From Gnomoniopsis sp. IMI 355080 (Eukaryota > Ascomycota > Sordariomycetes > Diaporthales > Gnomoniaceae): a stretch of 64,000 nucleotides of DNA. The first letter of the stretch is position 1. Each line of letters starts with the position of its first letter. The stretch covers positions 1-64,000 of the forward strand of contig JAPEVC010000054.1 of NCBI GenBank assembly GCA_027946555.1, in the 5' to 3' direction. The notes beneath the pieces were generated by a model. That model saw only the letters and a program-made list of their open reading frames with translations. It searched no databases and had not been told where the DNA came from. The position numbers were made by a program, and so were the translations under genes. Positions 20,882 to 30,805 of the stretch are shown in pieces.

Positions 20882-22932
20882 TCACATTGAAACGACTCTG
20901 TTCTGGTTCAGAGCTGGCATAGTTCGTCTCCTGTCGCTCTTGCTGGTTGGCCGTAGGTTGATGACCATCTCAAGCTCTTTGAGCATGCCGCGGCTGGCAT
21001 CGGCCTTCTCTTTCATCTCGGCTCTTCTTTCGCGGTCTTCCTTCATCTTGATTATTCTTTCTTCTCTCGTCAGGGTGCTCTTTGGCCGAGACGGTGTGGC
21101 GACAGCCTCAAACACCTCTTCCCCATCACCAGAGTTGTTCGCCAAATCGAGAGTATCTGGTGTTTCGCCCGTGAGTGCCTTGAATGCATCTGACACACTG
21201 CCACCACTACTGCTCTCTTCCACAATTGTGAGGCCACTTAGGGACAGACCTGGAGACACCATACCGCTAATAGACGAGATGCGTTTTTCGTTGCGGTCAA
21301 TGCCCGATGCCAAGGCGCCCTTGCCTTGTTCCCAAGCCTGTTGCAGCATCTTCAGGTCTTGACCAATGGATTCGTACTGTTGCATCAGATTCGGCCCCAG
21401 TTCTGATATGTCATTTGCCTCGTCCAAGGCTCGGTCTGATTCCTCTCGTAGCATTGTCATTTTCGCCTGCAGGCCGCGAATTCCCGTAGTTAGGGAATTG
21501 AGTTTCCTCAACTGTGACCGCCATCGCTCACGTCCCGGTGAGAGGGGGCCCTTGTCACCGGCTGTTGCTTGAGCTGGGAACGAGGTTTCCTCGCTGAGAA
21601 TCGACTTGATCCGCTCATAAGACTCAGTCGTTGTCTCATTCAGCATGCGAAGCGATTCCACTACTGTTGTCCATCGCAAGAAATCCGTCTCATCCCCTTG
21701 GGCCTCTGTCGACATCAAAGCGCAGAGAAACATTTTGCGCATGACGTGAAAGCGTGACGCCACAATTTTCAGGGTCTGTAGCGATTCCATGTCTACAAAT
21801 TCTTTCTCCGAGTAGCCTTGCAAAGCATCCGCCATGTCCAGGTCGCTGATGTCGTATATGTCGTAGTATCGCTCGAGGTCCAATTGTTCCGAGAAGCCCT
21901 TGATGACAGACGACGCCTGCTCGTATTTCAAAATAATCTCCCCGAAGCTTTTCCTCAAAACTTTTCGCAGTCGCACGCATCTCCTCCTCTGACTTTGGTC
22001 CTCAATTCGGCTGATTGGCGGCAGTGGGGCGCTGAGCCTGTAACCACGGGATACCAACTCCACCTCTTGAATCAGAGCCACTGCAGCGCTCGATGCGCTG
22101 TCGAAGTCCTGGGCTTTCGATACGAAAGTCGAGATCTCGGCCAAAGTCTGTCCCCGGACATATCTAAGCCATTGTTGCCGTATGAACGCCTGTGAAGCCA
22201 CACCTGCAACGGCAAACACAACGACGAAGACCACTGCTCTTTTCTTGGTCAGATTCGTGATTCCTCCCCCATACAACCAGCTGATGAACCACGCTAGTCC
22301 AAGCGCTCCCACTGCGGTCAGAAGCAGCCCGGTTTGCGAGGGAACACTCGGGTCATGGCCTCCTCCCACAGCTATCCTGCTCTGCACGGGCACATGTTGT
22401 CCGAGCACCGAATGCCCACTCAACAACTGCGACGCCACGATCGTGTACCGGAATTGTTCAATGAATCTCGAGTTTTCGGCGCGATCGAGCTGCGATGCTA
22501 CCGCGGTGGCGCCATCCTGGATGGAACTCAGGCGCTTCTTCTTCGAGGGGGTAGAGCCTAGGGCGCCGTTCGCGAGCTTGAGATTAAGGGAGTCCGGGAT
22601 TTTGCTGCGAAAGCGTGACTTGACCAGCGGGCGGCCGGAGGGGGCGAAGGAGGCCGAGGGACTCGGGGGACTGGGCGGTGGCGTGTCGATAACGACATCC
22701 GGATCCTGGGTGGCCCAATCGCGTTGTTGCTCTTCGCCCTCGTCTATGGTTGTGAGGAGGGTTGTCAGCGCCAGGGTTTTCATAATAGCAGTGCCGTTGA
22801 GAGTGACATTTGGTACGACTCGAATGTGATGTGAAAGATGGACTGGCCCAATGTCCGGGGAAATAAGGGCAGTGGTTACTGACCCTTGAGGTACTCTGCG
22901 AGCGGCGTCTGGTCGTAGATTACCGTCTCCAT
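20882..22932 (-). CDS. INP2: Inp2/vezatin-like membrane protein (peroxisome inheritance)
   Basis: Exon 1 is 22932-22884 and exon 2 is 22743-20882, with a 140-bp intron (gtcagt...catag), giving 636 residues. The spliced start is METVIYDQTPLAEYLKDEGE. Two hydrophobic segments close together (about TGLLLTAVGALGLAWFISWL and AVVFVVVFAVAGVASQAFI) form a membrane hairpin. They are followed by a large soluble region with coiled coil and a vezatin/myosin-binding-type domain (ISRIEDQSQRRRCVRLRKVL, then FSEQLDLERYYDIYDISDLD). The C-terminus is charged with an ERIIKMKEDRERRAEMKEK helix. In yeast Inp2 is the peroxisomal receptor for myosin V; sequence conservation is low, so the role is inferred from architecture. 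The alternative is another vezatin-domain membrane protein. Confidence 0.65.
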
Positions 22933-23946
22933 GAAACTGGTAATACGAAGATCCAGGGAAAAGTTATGAGGATCGCGCAACGGGCTCGAGAGAAATAAGC
23001 AAGGACAGGGAGGATCTCTCTCTCTCTCTCTCACTCACTCACTCGTCAGCGGTACCTGATGCACAGAAAGCCGCTAATAAGGCGTCGAATCAAAGATAAG
23101 CCGAAAAGCTTATGGTTTTGTGCCAGACAAGTTTAAGCTAGCTGAGTTTGACAAGATCTAGGCTCCCTCAGGCCGCCCACGGACACTGGTAGGCGAAGGT
23201 TTCGGGGTTTCGGCAGCTAAACGAAACGTTTGGTCGGGTCGGTGGACTGGGATTGGACGAAATTGAGGTTCGTGATTCTCTCTGCGAAGGGATAAAATGA
23301 TCTGCGACTTGGGTGGGTTGGATGAATGGTCAATTGGGAAAAGGACACGAGTTGGCCCTTCCTTCCCCTATCCGCATTCCCGTTTCCTCGCTTGCGGGTG
23401 CTTTTGGCTTATGAGTATTGCATGGATTGTAGATTAATAAAGTTAAATGAGCCGGACACGACGGATTCTTGAGAACACCCTTTTGGGCCAGACGAGTCGG
23501 TGTGCATCTGGTCGGCCGCGGTCCGGTCCTGTCACGAGCTGGCCTTCAAGGGTCCCATGAAACAGTCCTTTGGGGCCGACGAGCATGCCAAGTGCGGCCG
23601 GGCTGTGCTTCCAGTCCGCCAGACCTGCCAGGCCTGCCAGTGCAGCCCCCGGGGCCGCCCGCCCCCACACGCACGCATGTGTTTGTTCTAGCCGCGCAAG
23701 GCAGGCGGCAACGATGCATTTGCCGCGGTGCATGGAGCTGCAGCCATACAGCTATAGAAGCTCATAGTGACCGCGAGGCTGACGTTACAAAACCAACCCA
23801 CCCACCCATCGGCGTCGATGTCGACCGGCTCCGACAACACCACCCACCATTGAACTGTGACTCAGTTGAGATAGACGGGATGTGCCTGGCCCCGAACTAG
23901 ACATTATCCAATCCCACTTTGGCTCCCACTGCACCTTTCGCCCAAG
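22933..23946. other. Divergent promoter region Inp2-like / EMC6
   Basis: 1.0 kb shared 5' region with a CT/ACTC microsatellite near 23014-23044. Overlapping short ORFs at 23443-23900 are GC-rich but without domain, and lie in the expected leader of EMC6. No separate gene is called. Confidence 0.5.
23014..23044. repeat. CT / ACTC microsatellite
   Basis: Run of CT dinucleotides passing into three ACTC units, about 80 bp upstream of the Inp2-like start. Confidence 0.9.
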
Positions 23947-24381
23947 ATGCCTACCGAGAAGGAGCTCCAGATCTCGCCCATTGTGAATGAGTCTGTGATG
24001 CACAACACCAAGGTGAGCCGTCATCCATCAATGGTTCTCCGACACACTCTATGAACAACGCCCGCTAATGCAAAACCTCCACGAATACAGATTCTCGCAA
24101 ACCTCCAATCTCTTACAGCCTCCCTTTTCGGTGTCGCAGCTGGCATCCTTGGCCTAGAGTCTTACGCCGGCTTCCTCTTCTACATCGGCTTCACCCTCCT
24201 CACCGCGCTACTCTTCTACGCTCTGCGCGTCGCCCCCGAATCCCTCACTGCCGGCAAATCTATCCTCGACACAAGTCGCCACTTCCGAGGGTCCTTGGAG
24301 TTGTGGACGAGTGGACTGTCGGGCGGGCTCGCGGGGTTTGTGTTGACGTGGACGCTATTCTATGGGCTGGTAAGAGCATAG
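23947..24381 (+). CDS. EMC6: ER membrane protein complex subunit 6
   Basis: Exon 1 is 23947-24012 and exon 2 is 24091-24381, with a 78-bp intron (gtgagc...tacag), giving 118 residues. EMC6 is a core membrane subunit of the EMC insertase, which places tail-anchored and multipass proteins in the ER membrane. The spliced protein begins MPTEKELQISPIVNESVMHN, then NLQSLTASLFGVAAGILGLE and SYAGFLFYIGF, giving the short soluble start and the closely spaced transmembrane helices of the family. It ends in a third hydrophobic segment, GFVLTWTLFYGLVRA. Length (about 110-120) and the NxxxLxxxxxxxxxxxxGILGLE block fit. No single ORF longer than exon 2 exposes the gene. It is convergent with the GTPase gene 230 bp downstream. 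Confidence 0.9.
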
Positions 24382-24611
24382 TTCGAGCAAAGCCTTGAAC
24401 GCGAGGGATGCGGTTACTGGACTGGAGCGCGTAAAGCTGTTCCGATGGAAGTTTACAGGCGTTTAGGGCGTTCACTTGGGTAAACGGCATATACTATGGT
24501 ATTTGCTATATATTCATTAAAAAAAAATTCGATCATAGACTCATGACAAATGTTGTGAGAAACCAAGAATTCCAACTCCTGGATGCTCTGCCAGGAATAT
24601 TATATGCACGC

Positions 24612-27209
24612 TCACTCCATGATCTCTATAACTTTACCCACGATCCCCTCCAACCCTGACTTGTCTCTGCTCCCACCTTCTAATATCACCACCCGTGAGC
24701 CCATCTCGACCCACTCTCTCTGGGAAAGCAACTCCAGCTGGACCTCACAGTCAAGTTTTGCGTGACCATGAGCGGTTGTGTGGCCATCTGGCTTTTCCAA
24801 GCTAATGTCAAACACATCCTCGTCCTCAGCCTCGTGGTCTGCATGAGGGTACGTCCACGTAGGCGACACACGCAGGATCCTCGCCGACGCTCGCACACTA
24901 GCTATGTACACCTTCACAATGCTTCCCATAATCAGCGATGCCGTCGAGCCATCCTCAAATATGCCGGTGATGCCGCTGGCCGCTTGAAGCGACAATCCCG
25001 TCTCAAACATGTGCTTGCTGGGCATAGCAAGGACCATCCCTTTCCGCATCTTTGGCGGTGGGCGAGGTGGGCGCTCAAAAATGCTGTCAGACAGATCCTC
25101 CTTCGGTATATCGAAGACAATTCCGATGGTTCCCACCTGCCCCGGCTCGAGATGGCGCACCGGAAGACGCAGATTACGAATGCTGACAATGTGAGCATTG
25201 TGCCATTCGCCTTTGATAGCGGACGCGGGTATAGCGTTCCGCATGGCCCACCGACCGAGCTCTGAAGATGAGGGTTGGGAGAGGGAAAGCCCTTCTCCAC
25301 CTGGGGACTGTCGTTCCTCTGGCGTAATGACTCGGGAGTCGTCGTCTGGGGGAAAGGGGCCGACCACGATACGATCCCCAACTGCGAGGTGGCCGAACCG
25401 CAGATGACCAGCAACGACCGTGCCTTGCTCTGCTTCATCATCATCACCAAGCCCATTGTTGTAAACAGCCGAAAGACTGAACTTGTCTTCGACGTGAAAG
25501 ACAGATTCTGGTTGTTCGGGGTTCAAAGCAAGCCCAACATAGTCGCGGGCTGTCGGTGTAGGGGGTATCGGAAGATTCTGCAGAAGGGCATGAAGCAGAC
25601 CGATGCCTTCACCCTTGACAGCGCTTGTTGACACAATTGGTACGAAATCGAGTAGATTGTCACTTCTTTTCATGTCAGCAATGAGTGGCTGGATATCGTC
25701 TTCATCTACTGCTGTCACTCTGGTAGGATCAGACTGGATTCTCTGTTTAATCAACAGCTTGGGGATCCGGCCTGCGTTTTTCACAGCAGCCAGAACCTTT
25801 GTGAGCGTGCTTCGAAAGTTGATTGTAGTTGCGACATCAAGTTTGGTGATCACTATCACCAAAGGCATGCGAAGCTTCAGACACAAGTCAAGGTACGTCT
25901 TCGCCTGATCTACATCTGCCAGTGGCGATTCGCCCTCGTCTTGTGAAGATGTAGGCGTGGACCTCCCTTTCAATTCACTGTCATTTGCTGTCAGACACAA
26001 GAGTGTCCAGTGAGGAGCCCATCCAACAAGGCCACGCAAGATAGTTCGACGAAAACGGAGATGCCCAGCAGAGTCAGAGACGAAGACAAGCCGTCCATCC
26101 CGAGATGAGTCGTGAATGGCTTCCCATGAGTCGATATTGCGGTCAGAGAAGCTGTAGATGAGATTCTCCTCAAAGCCGTTATTTTTATATCCAATCAACA
26201 TGTGTGACAGTGAAGTAGTCATGCCTGACGTCAACTCGTGACGATGTCGTAACAAGAACGTACGGCTCCTTCCCGAGCCGTTGTCGAAAATACCAGTAGA
26301 TAGTGTTCCCAAAAGGGTCGACTTGCCGCCATCGGTAGGTCCAGTCAACGTGACCCGTAGCTGCTCGATCGTCGACCTAGCTTCGACATCAGTCGGCTGC
26401 AACGGGATAGAAGAAGTTGCGTCTTCTACTGTGTCAGCGATTTGGCTGTCCCCTCCACGTGACGGTGTCACCAGTGCTTCGGCTACGAACAGCTTCTCGC
26501 GATACGTTTTCGGTCGGCCTTCATCAGAGTTCCATTCACATTCTCCAACGCAATGCCGGCGAGTGACCTCCACGACACATCCAAGACTCGCTGCCATGAC
26601 GCGCAATGTCAAAATACTCTCCTCCATCTCGTCGTTAGGCAACCCAACCAAAGTGCCATCGTCAGACACGCCAATCTCGTACAGCGCTCCCCTAGACTCC
26701 TCAAGCCCTTGCCACAGCGTTCCTGGCTTGACCGCTGCTGCGAGATCGACACTGTCGGCAGGGAGTTTGGGTATGAGTGACTCTGTTGTCCCTAGGGGCC
26801 CATTCATCATGGATTGCTTGAGCCTCCATAGCAGTTGTGTTGTGAGATGGTATAAACGGAGCCTTCGAGACTCCGTCGTCGTGGCGTAGTATTCGGTTGA
26901 AGGGGTGCGCTTCTTCGAATCTCCGGGGACCAGTGGTTCCGCCAGATCGAAGTCACCGAGCGTTCCTGATGATGAGTTCAACGGCGCCAAGGGTTCATTC
27001 TGACAAGGTCGTTGAGAACCAGAAGCAGTGCCAGTGGTGATGAGCTGGTATGGTCGTCTCGGGCGCAATAATAGGTGCAACTTGTACTCGATTGCCCCTT
27101 CTTGCGGCTCGGCCTCCAATTTGGTCACCGCATCATCCTGGCTTTGGCCGGGCTGCAGCCAAGGCGAGGAGACCCGGGTCGGTTCCGTGCCGAAAGTGAA
27201 GACCGACAT
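24612..27209 (-). CDS. translational-type GTPase, GTPBP1/GTPBP2-like
   Basis: Single-exon protein of 865 residues. The G domain starts near residue 285: G1 is GPTDGGKST (290-298), G3 is DSAGH (379-383) and G4 is TKLD (455-458), followed by EF-Tu-like beta-barrel domains (VEDKFSLSAVYNNG, GHLRFGHLAVGDRIVVGPFP, LRLPVRHLEPGQVGTIGIVF). A long N-terminal region (1-280) has a family-type block EIGVSDDGTLVGLPNDEMEE. The order matches the GTPBP1/GTPBP2 family, which in animals acts in mRNA turnover and in rescue of stalled ribosomes. The fungal role is not well known, so it is inferred. G1 carries GPTDGGKS in place of the commoner GHVDHGKS, as expected for this family rather than EF-Tu. The start is the first ATG (MSVFTFGTEP). 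Confidence 0.9.
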   Translation of the reverse strand: MSVFTFGTEPTRVSSPWLQPGQSQDDAVTKLEAEPQEGAIEYKLHLLLRPRRPYQLITTGTASGSQRPCQNEPLAPLNSSSGTLGDFDLAEPLVPGDSKKRTPSTEYYATTTESRRLRLYHLTTQLLWRLKQSMMNGPLGTTESLIPKLPADSVDLAAAVKPGTLWQGLEESRGALYEIGVSDDGTLVGLPNDEMEESILTLRVMAASLGCVVEVTRRHCVGECEWNSDEGRPKTYREKLFVAEALVTPSRGGDSQIADTVEDATSSIPLQPTDVEARSTIEQLRVTLTGPTDGGKSTLLGTLSTGIFDNGSGRSRTFLLRHRHELTSGMTTSLSHMLIGYKNNGFEENLIYSFSDRNIDSWEAIHDSSRDGRLVFVSDSAGHLRFRRTILRGLVGWAPHWTLLCLTANDSELKGRSTPTSSQDEGESPLADVDQAKTYLDLCLKLRMPLVIVITKLDVATTINFRSTLTKVLAAVKNAGRIPKLLIKQRIQSDPTRVTAVDEDDIQPLIADMKRSDNLLDFVPIVSTSAVKGEGIGLLHALLQNLPIPPTPTARDYVGLALNPEQPESVFHVEDKFSLSAVYNNGLGDDDEAEQGTVVAGHLRFGHLAVGDRIVVGPFPPDDDSRVITPEERQSPGGEGLSLSQPSSSELGRWAMRNAIPASAIKGEWHNAHIVSIRNLRLPVRHLEPGQVGTIGIVFDIPKEDLSDSIFERPPRPPPKMRKGMVLAMPSKHMFETGLSLQAASGITGIFEDGSTASLIMGSIVKVYIASVRASARILRVSPTWTYPHADHEAEDEDVFDISLEKPDGHTTAHGHAKLDCEVQLELLSQREWVEMGSRVVILEGGSRDKSGLEGIVGKVIEIME

Positions 27210-28645
27210 ACTTCATACAGTTGATGTTGTGGTCTGGATTGAATATCGTCGAATGAGCTTGTCAGTGAAGTAGGATGGGGCGCTCAGGATCAGGGATCCT
27301 GAGCGGTGTGAAAGCTGTCCTCGACAAGAACGGGGATTGTTGTTGAACAGGTAGCAAAGATGTACTTGTTCTGGCTCTTATACAAGCAGCCAGTCGAGGC
27401 GGATATCCTCTCAGTTTGTATATTACCGAGGAATGGCGAGCAACTCAGTATATTGCAGTCCTTCTTCTTCTGAATTCCAGCTCTAATGTGTGAAAAGAGA
27501 AGTCTTCCGGTGTTTGAGATGACATCTTGATGTTGAGTGGAATACCATGCAAGCCAGTCCGCAAGTCGCAGCAGACTATACCAGAAAGTATTGCTCCAGA
27601 TATATAGATTTCACAGGTGGTTGTTGTGATGTTGAGATAGGCTGCTTGCACACAGAGAGAGATAGAACCTTATGAGTCAGTCCGGGGCCTGATCGAGGTG
27701 TTGAGGTTGTCGTTGCGTCACAGCCCACAAGAAGGTACTCAACAGATCGTTCTGCGGGAACTGGGCCCGACGATGGGGGGAACTGAGAATGATTATTTGA
27801 CAGTGTGTTTGCTTTGTCTCTATTCAAATTGTTCGACGTGGCCGACCAAAATTTGGATGAACTTGATGTCCAAGAGAATAGATGCTTGTAGCTACCGGGC
27901 TTGGAACAATGTGACCTAGTGCCTCCAGCGGGCGATCATAAGTGCCCGGCTTACATAACATTCACCGGCACTGTACTGTACTTATGTACCTAAATTGCCG
28001 CCCAGGAGATATGCTGGACGTGGGCCCCTCCAGACTTGGAAGCATTACGGCGCTAGGCAAAGATGAACGACATGGACGGACGCTGTAAGTCAGGCCACAG
28101 CCGCTCATCAGTGCAGGTGGCACTGGAGCCCAACACGAGGACCACAAGGGCGAAGCCAGCTGAATATAGCCCGACTTGTGCTGCTGCGCCTACTACGGCG
28201 GCGAATTAGATCTTCTACGAAGTACTCATAAGCAGCAGAGAATAGAAACGGACGAAAATACGGCGGCCTCCTGGACAGACAGACGAATGCTTCAGAATCG
28301 ACTCGACCAATACTGCTTAGGTTTCGCATTACCTAGGTACTTCCGGCAAGAGCCAGGCTCAAGGTGCCAGTGGACCCGTGGGACGCTCTCTAATTAGTGC
28401 CTGCACGGCTAGTCGCTCGCCGCATGTTTAGGTCGTCCCGTCTTCCCCACCTTCGCCTAACCATCCCCTGTCCACCCTCGAAACAGAGGTGCGTCTCAAG
28501 CGTCTCCTTTTCCATATCATCCACCGCCTTCGCTGACACTCTTCCTCTCGTCCACCATCTTCCTGCCGACACTTCTGAATTATATTCTACATTTCGCTGG
28601 TCGCGACGATCTACTATCCATTATTGACCATTCCGACAGCTCAAA
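27210..28645. other. Divergent intergenic region GTPase / Sec9
   Basis: 1.4 kb with both promoters. The last 200 bp before 28646 are pyrimidine-rich, typical of a leader. No gene is recognised. Confidence 0.5.
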
Positions 28646-30196
28646 ATGGGCCTTTTCAACAAGAAGAAGAAGGACGCCGGCTCCAATCCCTACGCCCAAG
28701 ATGGAGCCCAAGTGCCCTACGCCAATCCCCTAACACCCTACCAGCAAGCGAGAAACAACATGGCCCAAGGCCAACCCGTCGGTCTGCCATCAGGTCCGCG
28801 TATGGGTGCTGCTGCTGCTGCTGGTCCTCCGTCAATGTCTTCGACCTCGGGCAGCAGCAGCCGGTTTGGAGACGACAAGTACGGGAGCTCAAATGGCTAC
28901 GGCTCGGACAGATATGGTAGCAGCACCTCCAGCGCCCCGAGGTCTGCAGGCTATGGCGGGTTCGACGATGGCGATGCCGGAAAGAGTGATCTTTTCGCTG
29001 GCGCCAGCGCTCGTTACGTGCCTCCGCAACCAAACAACGGCCCCGCCCCTGCCGCCCAGGCTCCTGGCACCAACAGGAACCCTGCGCTCTTTGGCAACTC
29101 TCAGGAGCGGTACAACCCATACGAGGCGTCTCGGCCGCAACAACCCGCCGCTGACGACGAGTACGGTGGTTACGGAGCCCCCCGGGAGCTGACAGGTAAA
29201 CCCGCCATTTCTAGGGCAGTCCAGGCATCACATGCTAACGCGGCACAGAGGAGGAGAAACAGGAGCAAGAGTTTGAGAATACGAGGGCCGAGACAAAAGC
29301 GTTGCGGAAGGAGGACATCGCCCTCATCGATCGGATCAATGCCACAGCTGACAACGGTCTTGACGTGGCCTTCGGCACAAGACTCAGGCTTGCGGAACAA
29401 GAGGAGCGTTTGCACAATACGTACGTCTTTTGGTTGCCCCAACTCATGCCCAATGCTGGCCTCTCGCCGAAGACTCGGTGGGCCAAGCAACACAGGCAAC
29501 GCATGCTGACTGGCTGGCTTTTAGGGAGATGAAGTTGGATATGGCCGACATACATACCAAGGATGGTTCAGACAAGACAAAGTGAGTTATTCCAAGGAAG
29601 CAGGCGTTGTGTTACAAGACTCCTCTAGCGCATGATTCTGATCGCCATAATCCTAGAACACTTGACAAGCTGAATCGCACGCCCTTTTTCATTCCTGTTG
29701 GCCCAGGCAAGAAGGCACGAAACGCACAGATTGAAGCCACAATGGAAAGAGGTCGCGAGGAGCGAGAGCGACGTGAAGAGACACGTCGGGATGGCTTCGG
29801 TAACCAGGTGCGGATGGAAGAAACTACAAAGGACCTCGTCAGAGGACAAGCGGGCATCAAGCAAATTGGTGGATCAGGCAAAAAGGCAGCACCCAACAAG
29901 AAGTTTGTCTTTGTCGATGACAATGGAGAATTCGATCAAGAGGAGGCAGATGACGAGGAACTGATTCAGCAGGGATTGGAGGCAACTTTCGAGAGGACTA
30001 AGATGCTGAACAAGGTCAGCAACTTGATGGGAGAGGATATCGAGCGCAGCAATGCCCGTCTCGATAGAATTGCTCAGAAGGTGAGTTTGAGGCACACGCT
30101 GTCTTTGCTGTTAAGTCTGCTAATCTTTGAATACAGACCGATACTGTGGACGATCGTGTCCGCATGAACAGAGCCAGGCTGAACCAGATTCGTTGA
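28646..30196 (+). CDS. SEC9: Sec9/SNAP-25-type SNARE, divergent
   Basis: Five exons: 28646-29195, 29249-29420, 29525-29581, 29657-30080 and 30137-30196, giving 420 residues. Introns are 53, 104, 75 and 56 bp. It is a plasma-membrane Qbc-SNARE for exocytic vesicle fusion. The N-terminus MGLFNKKKKDAGSNPYAQ and the Gly/Ser/Tyr-rich region to PRELT are typical of fungal Sec9. The Qb helix aligns without gaps in my reading and keeps the zero-layer Gln in AEQEERLHNTE. The Qc helix (ELIQQGLEATFERTKMLNKV, then MGEDIERSNARLDRIAQKTD) ends with VDDRVRMNRARLNQIR. At the Qc zero layer, where SNAP-25 and Sec9 have Gln (DxQN), this protein has Ser (ERSN). The family heptad FTKQ..STRNALR is also replaced. 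It may be a second, diverged Sec9 paralogue. Confidence 0.8.
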
Positions 30197-30805
30197 GAGC
30201 AGAGGCCGTTTTGTCGTACTAGTTCGGAAATTGCATTCACGGCTGGGTCATCAATAACAGAGAGGGCACACAATCTGATATTGATATGTGCACCAAAGGT
30301 GGCGGCTGCTATCATGGGCTCGGAATTCTACTAGCCTCGGACCGGGACGGCGCATAGAGGAGTATAGATTACTTGAATATGTGTTACTGATCAGGGCTGC
30401 AAAGTTCTTTGGTGGTATGACGTCGCGGCATCACCCACAAACGTCACAGTGTTTATGTGATGGTGCTTGTGAGGATGACCGTCTTGGGTAGACCTGCTTA
30501 GTGCCAGGAGTCTCTAGCTGTAGGGCTTGCCTCACCAGTCTCTATCAACATGCTCCTTCAATGTTGAAAAATTGAAACCCCCTTAAAAAATATCCCAAAA
30601 GAAAATCGTAACATTCGGCGCGGAAGAGCACCGGTACCCAAGTACCTCGGCAGGTAGACACTGTAGGTCTGCAAGTGAGGTATCCGCTTCAAATTAATGG
30701 GAGACTGTCAGGGTTAGGTATAAGTTAGTCATCCTTCACAGAGCAGAGTTTGGGAACCACCAATGCTAATGCTAGTCGAAATTTCAACTCTCAACAAACG
30801 ACAAA
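30197..30805. other. Intergenic
   Basis: 3' flank of Sec9 and promoter of the helicase gene. No feature is recognised. Confidence 0.5.

Noticed and set aside
22182..22829. 215-codon plus-strand ORF
   Set aside because: Antisense of the Inp2-like gene, with no domain.
26281..26889. 202-codon plus-strand ORF
   Set aside because: Antisense of the GTPase gene.
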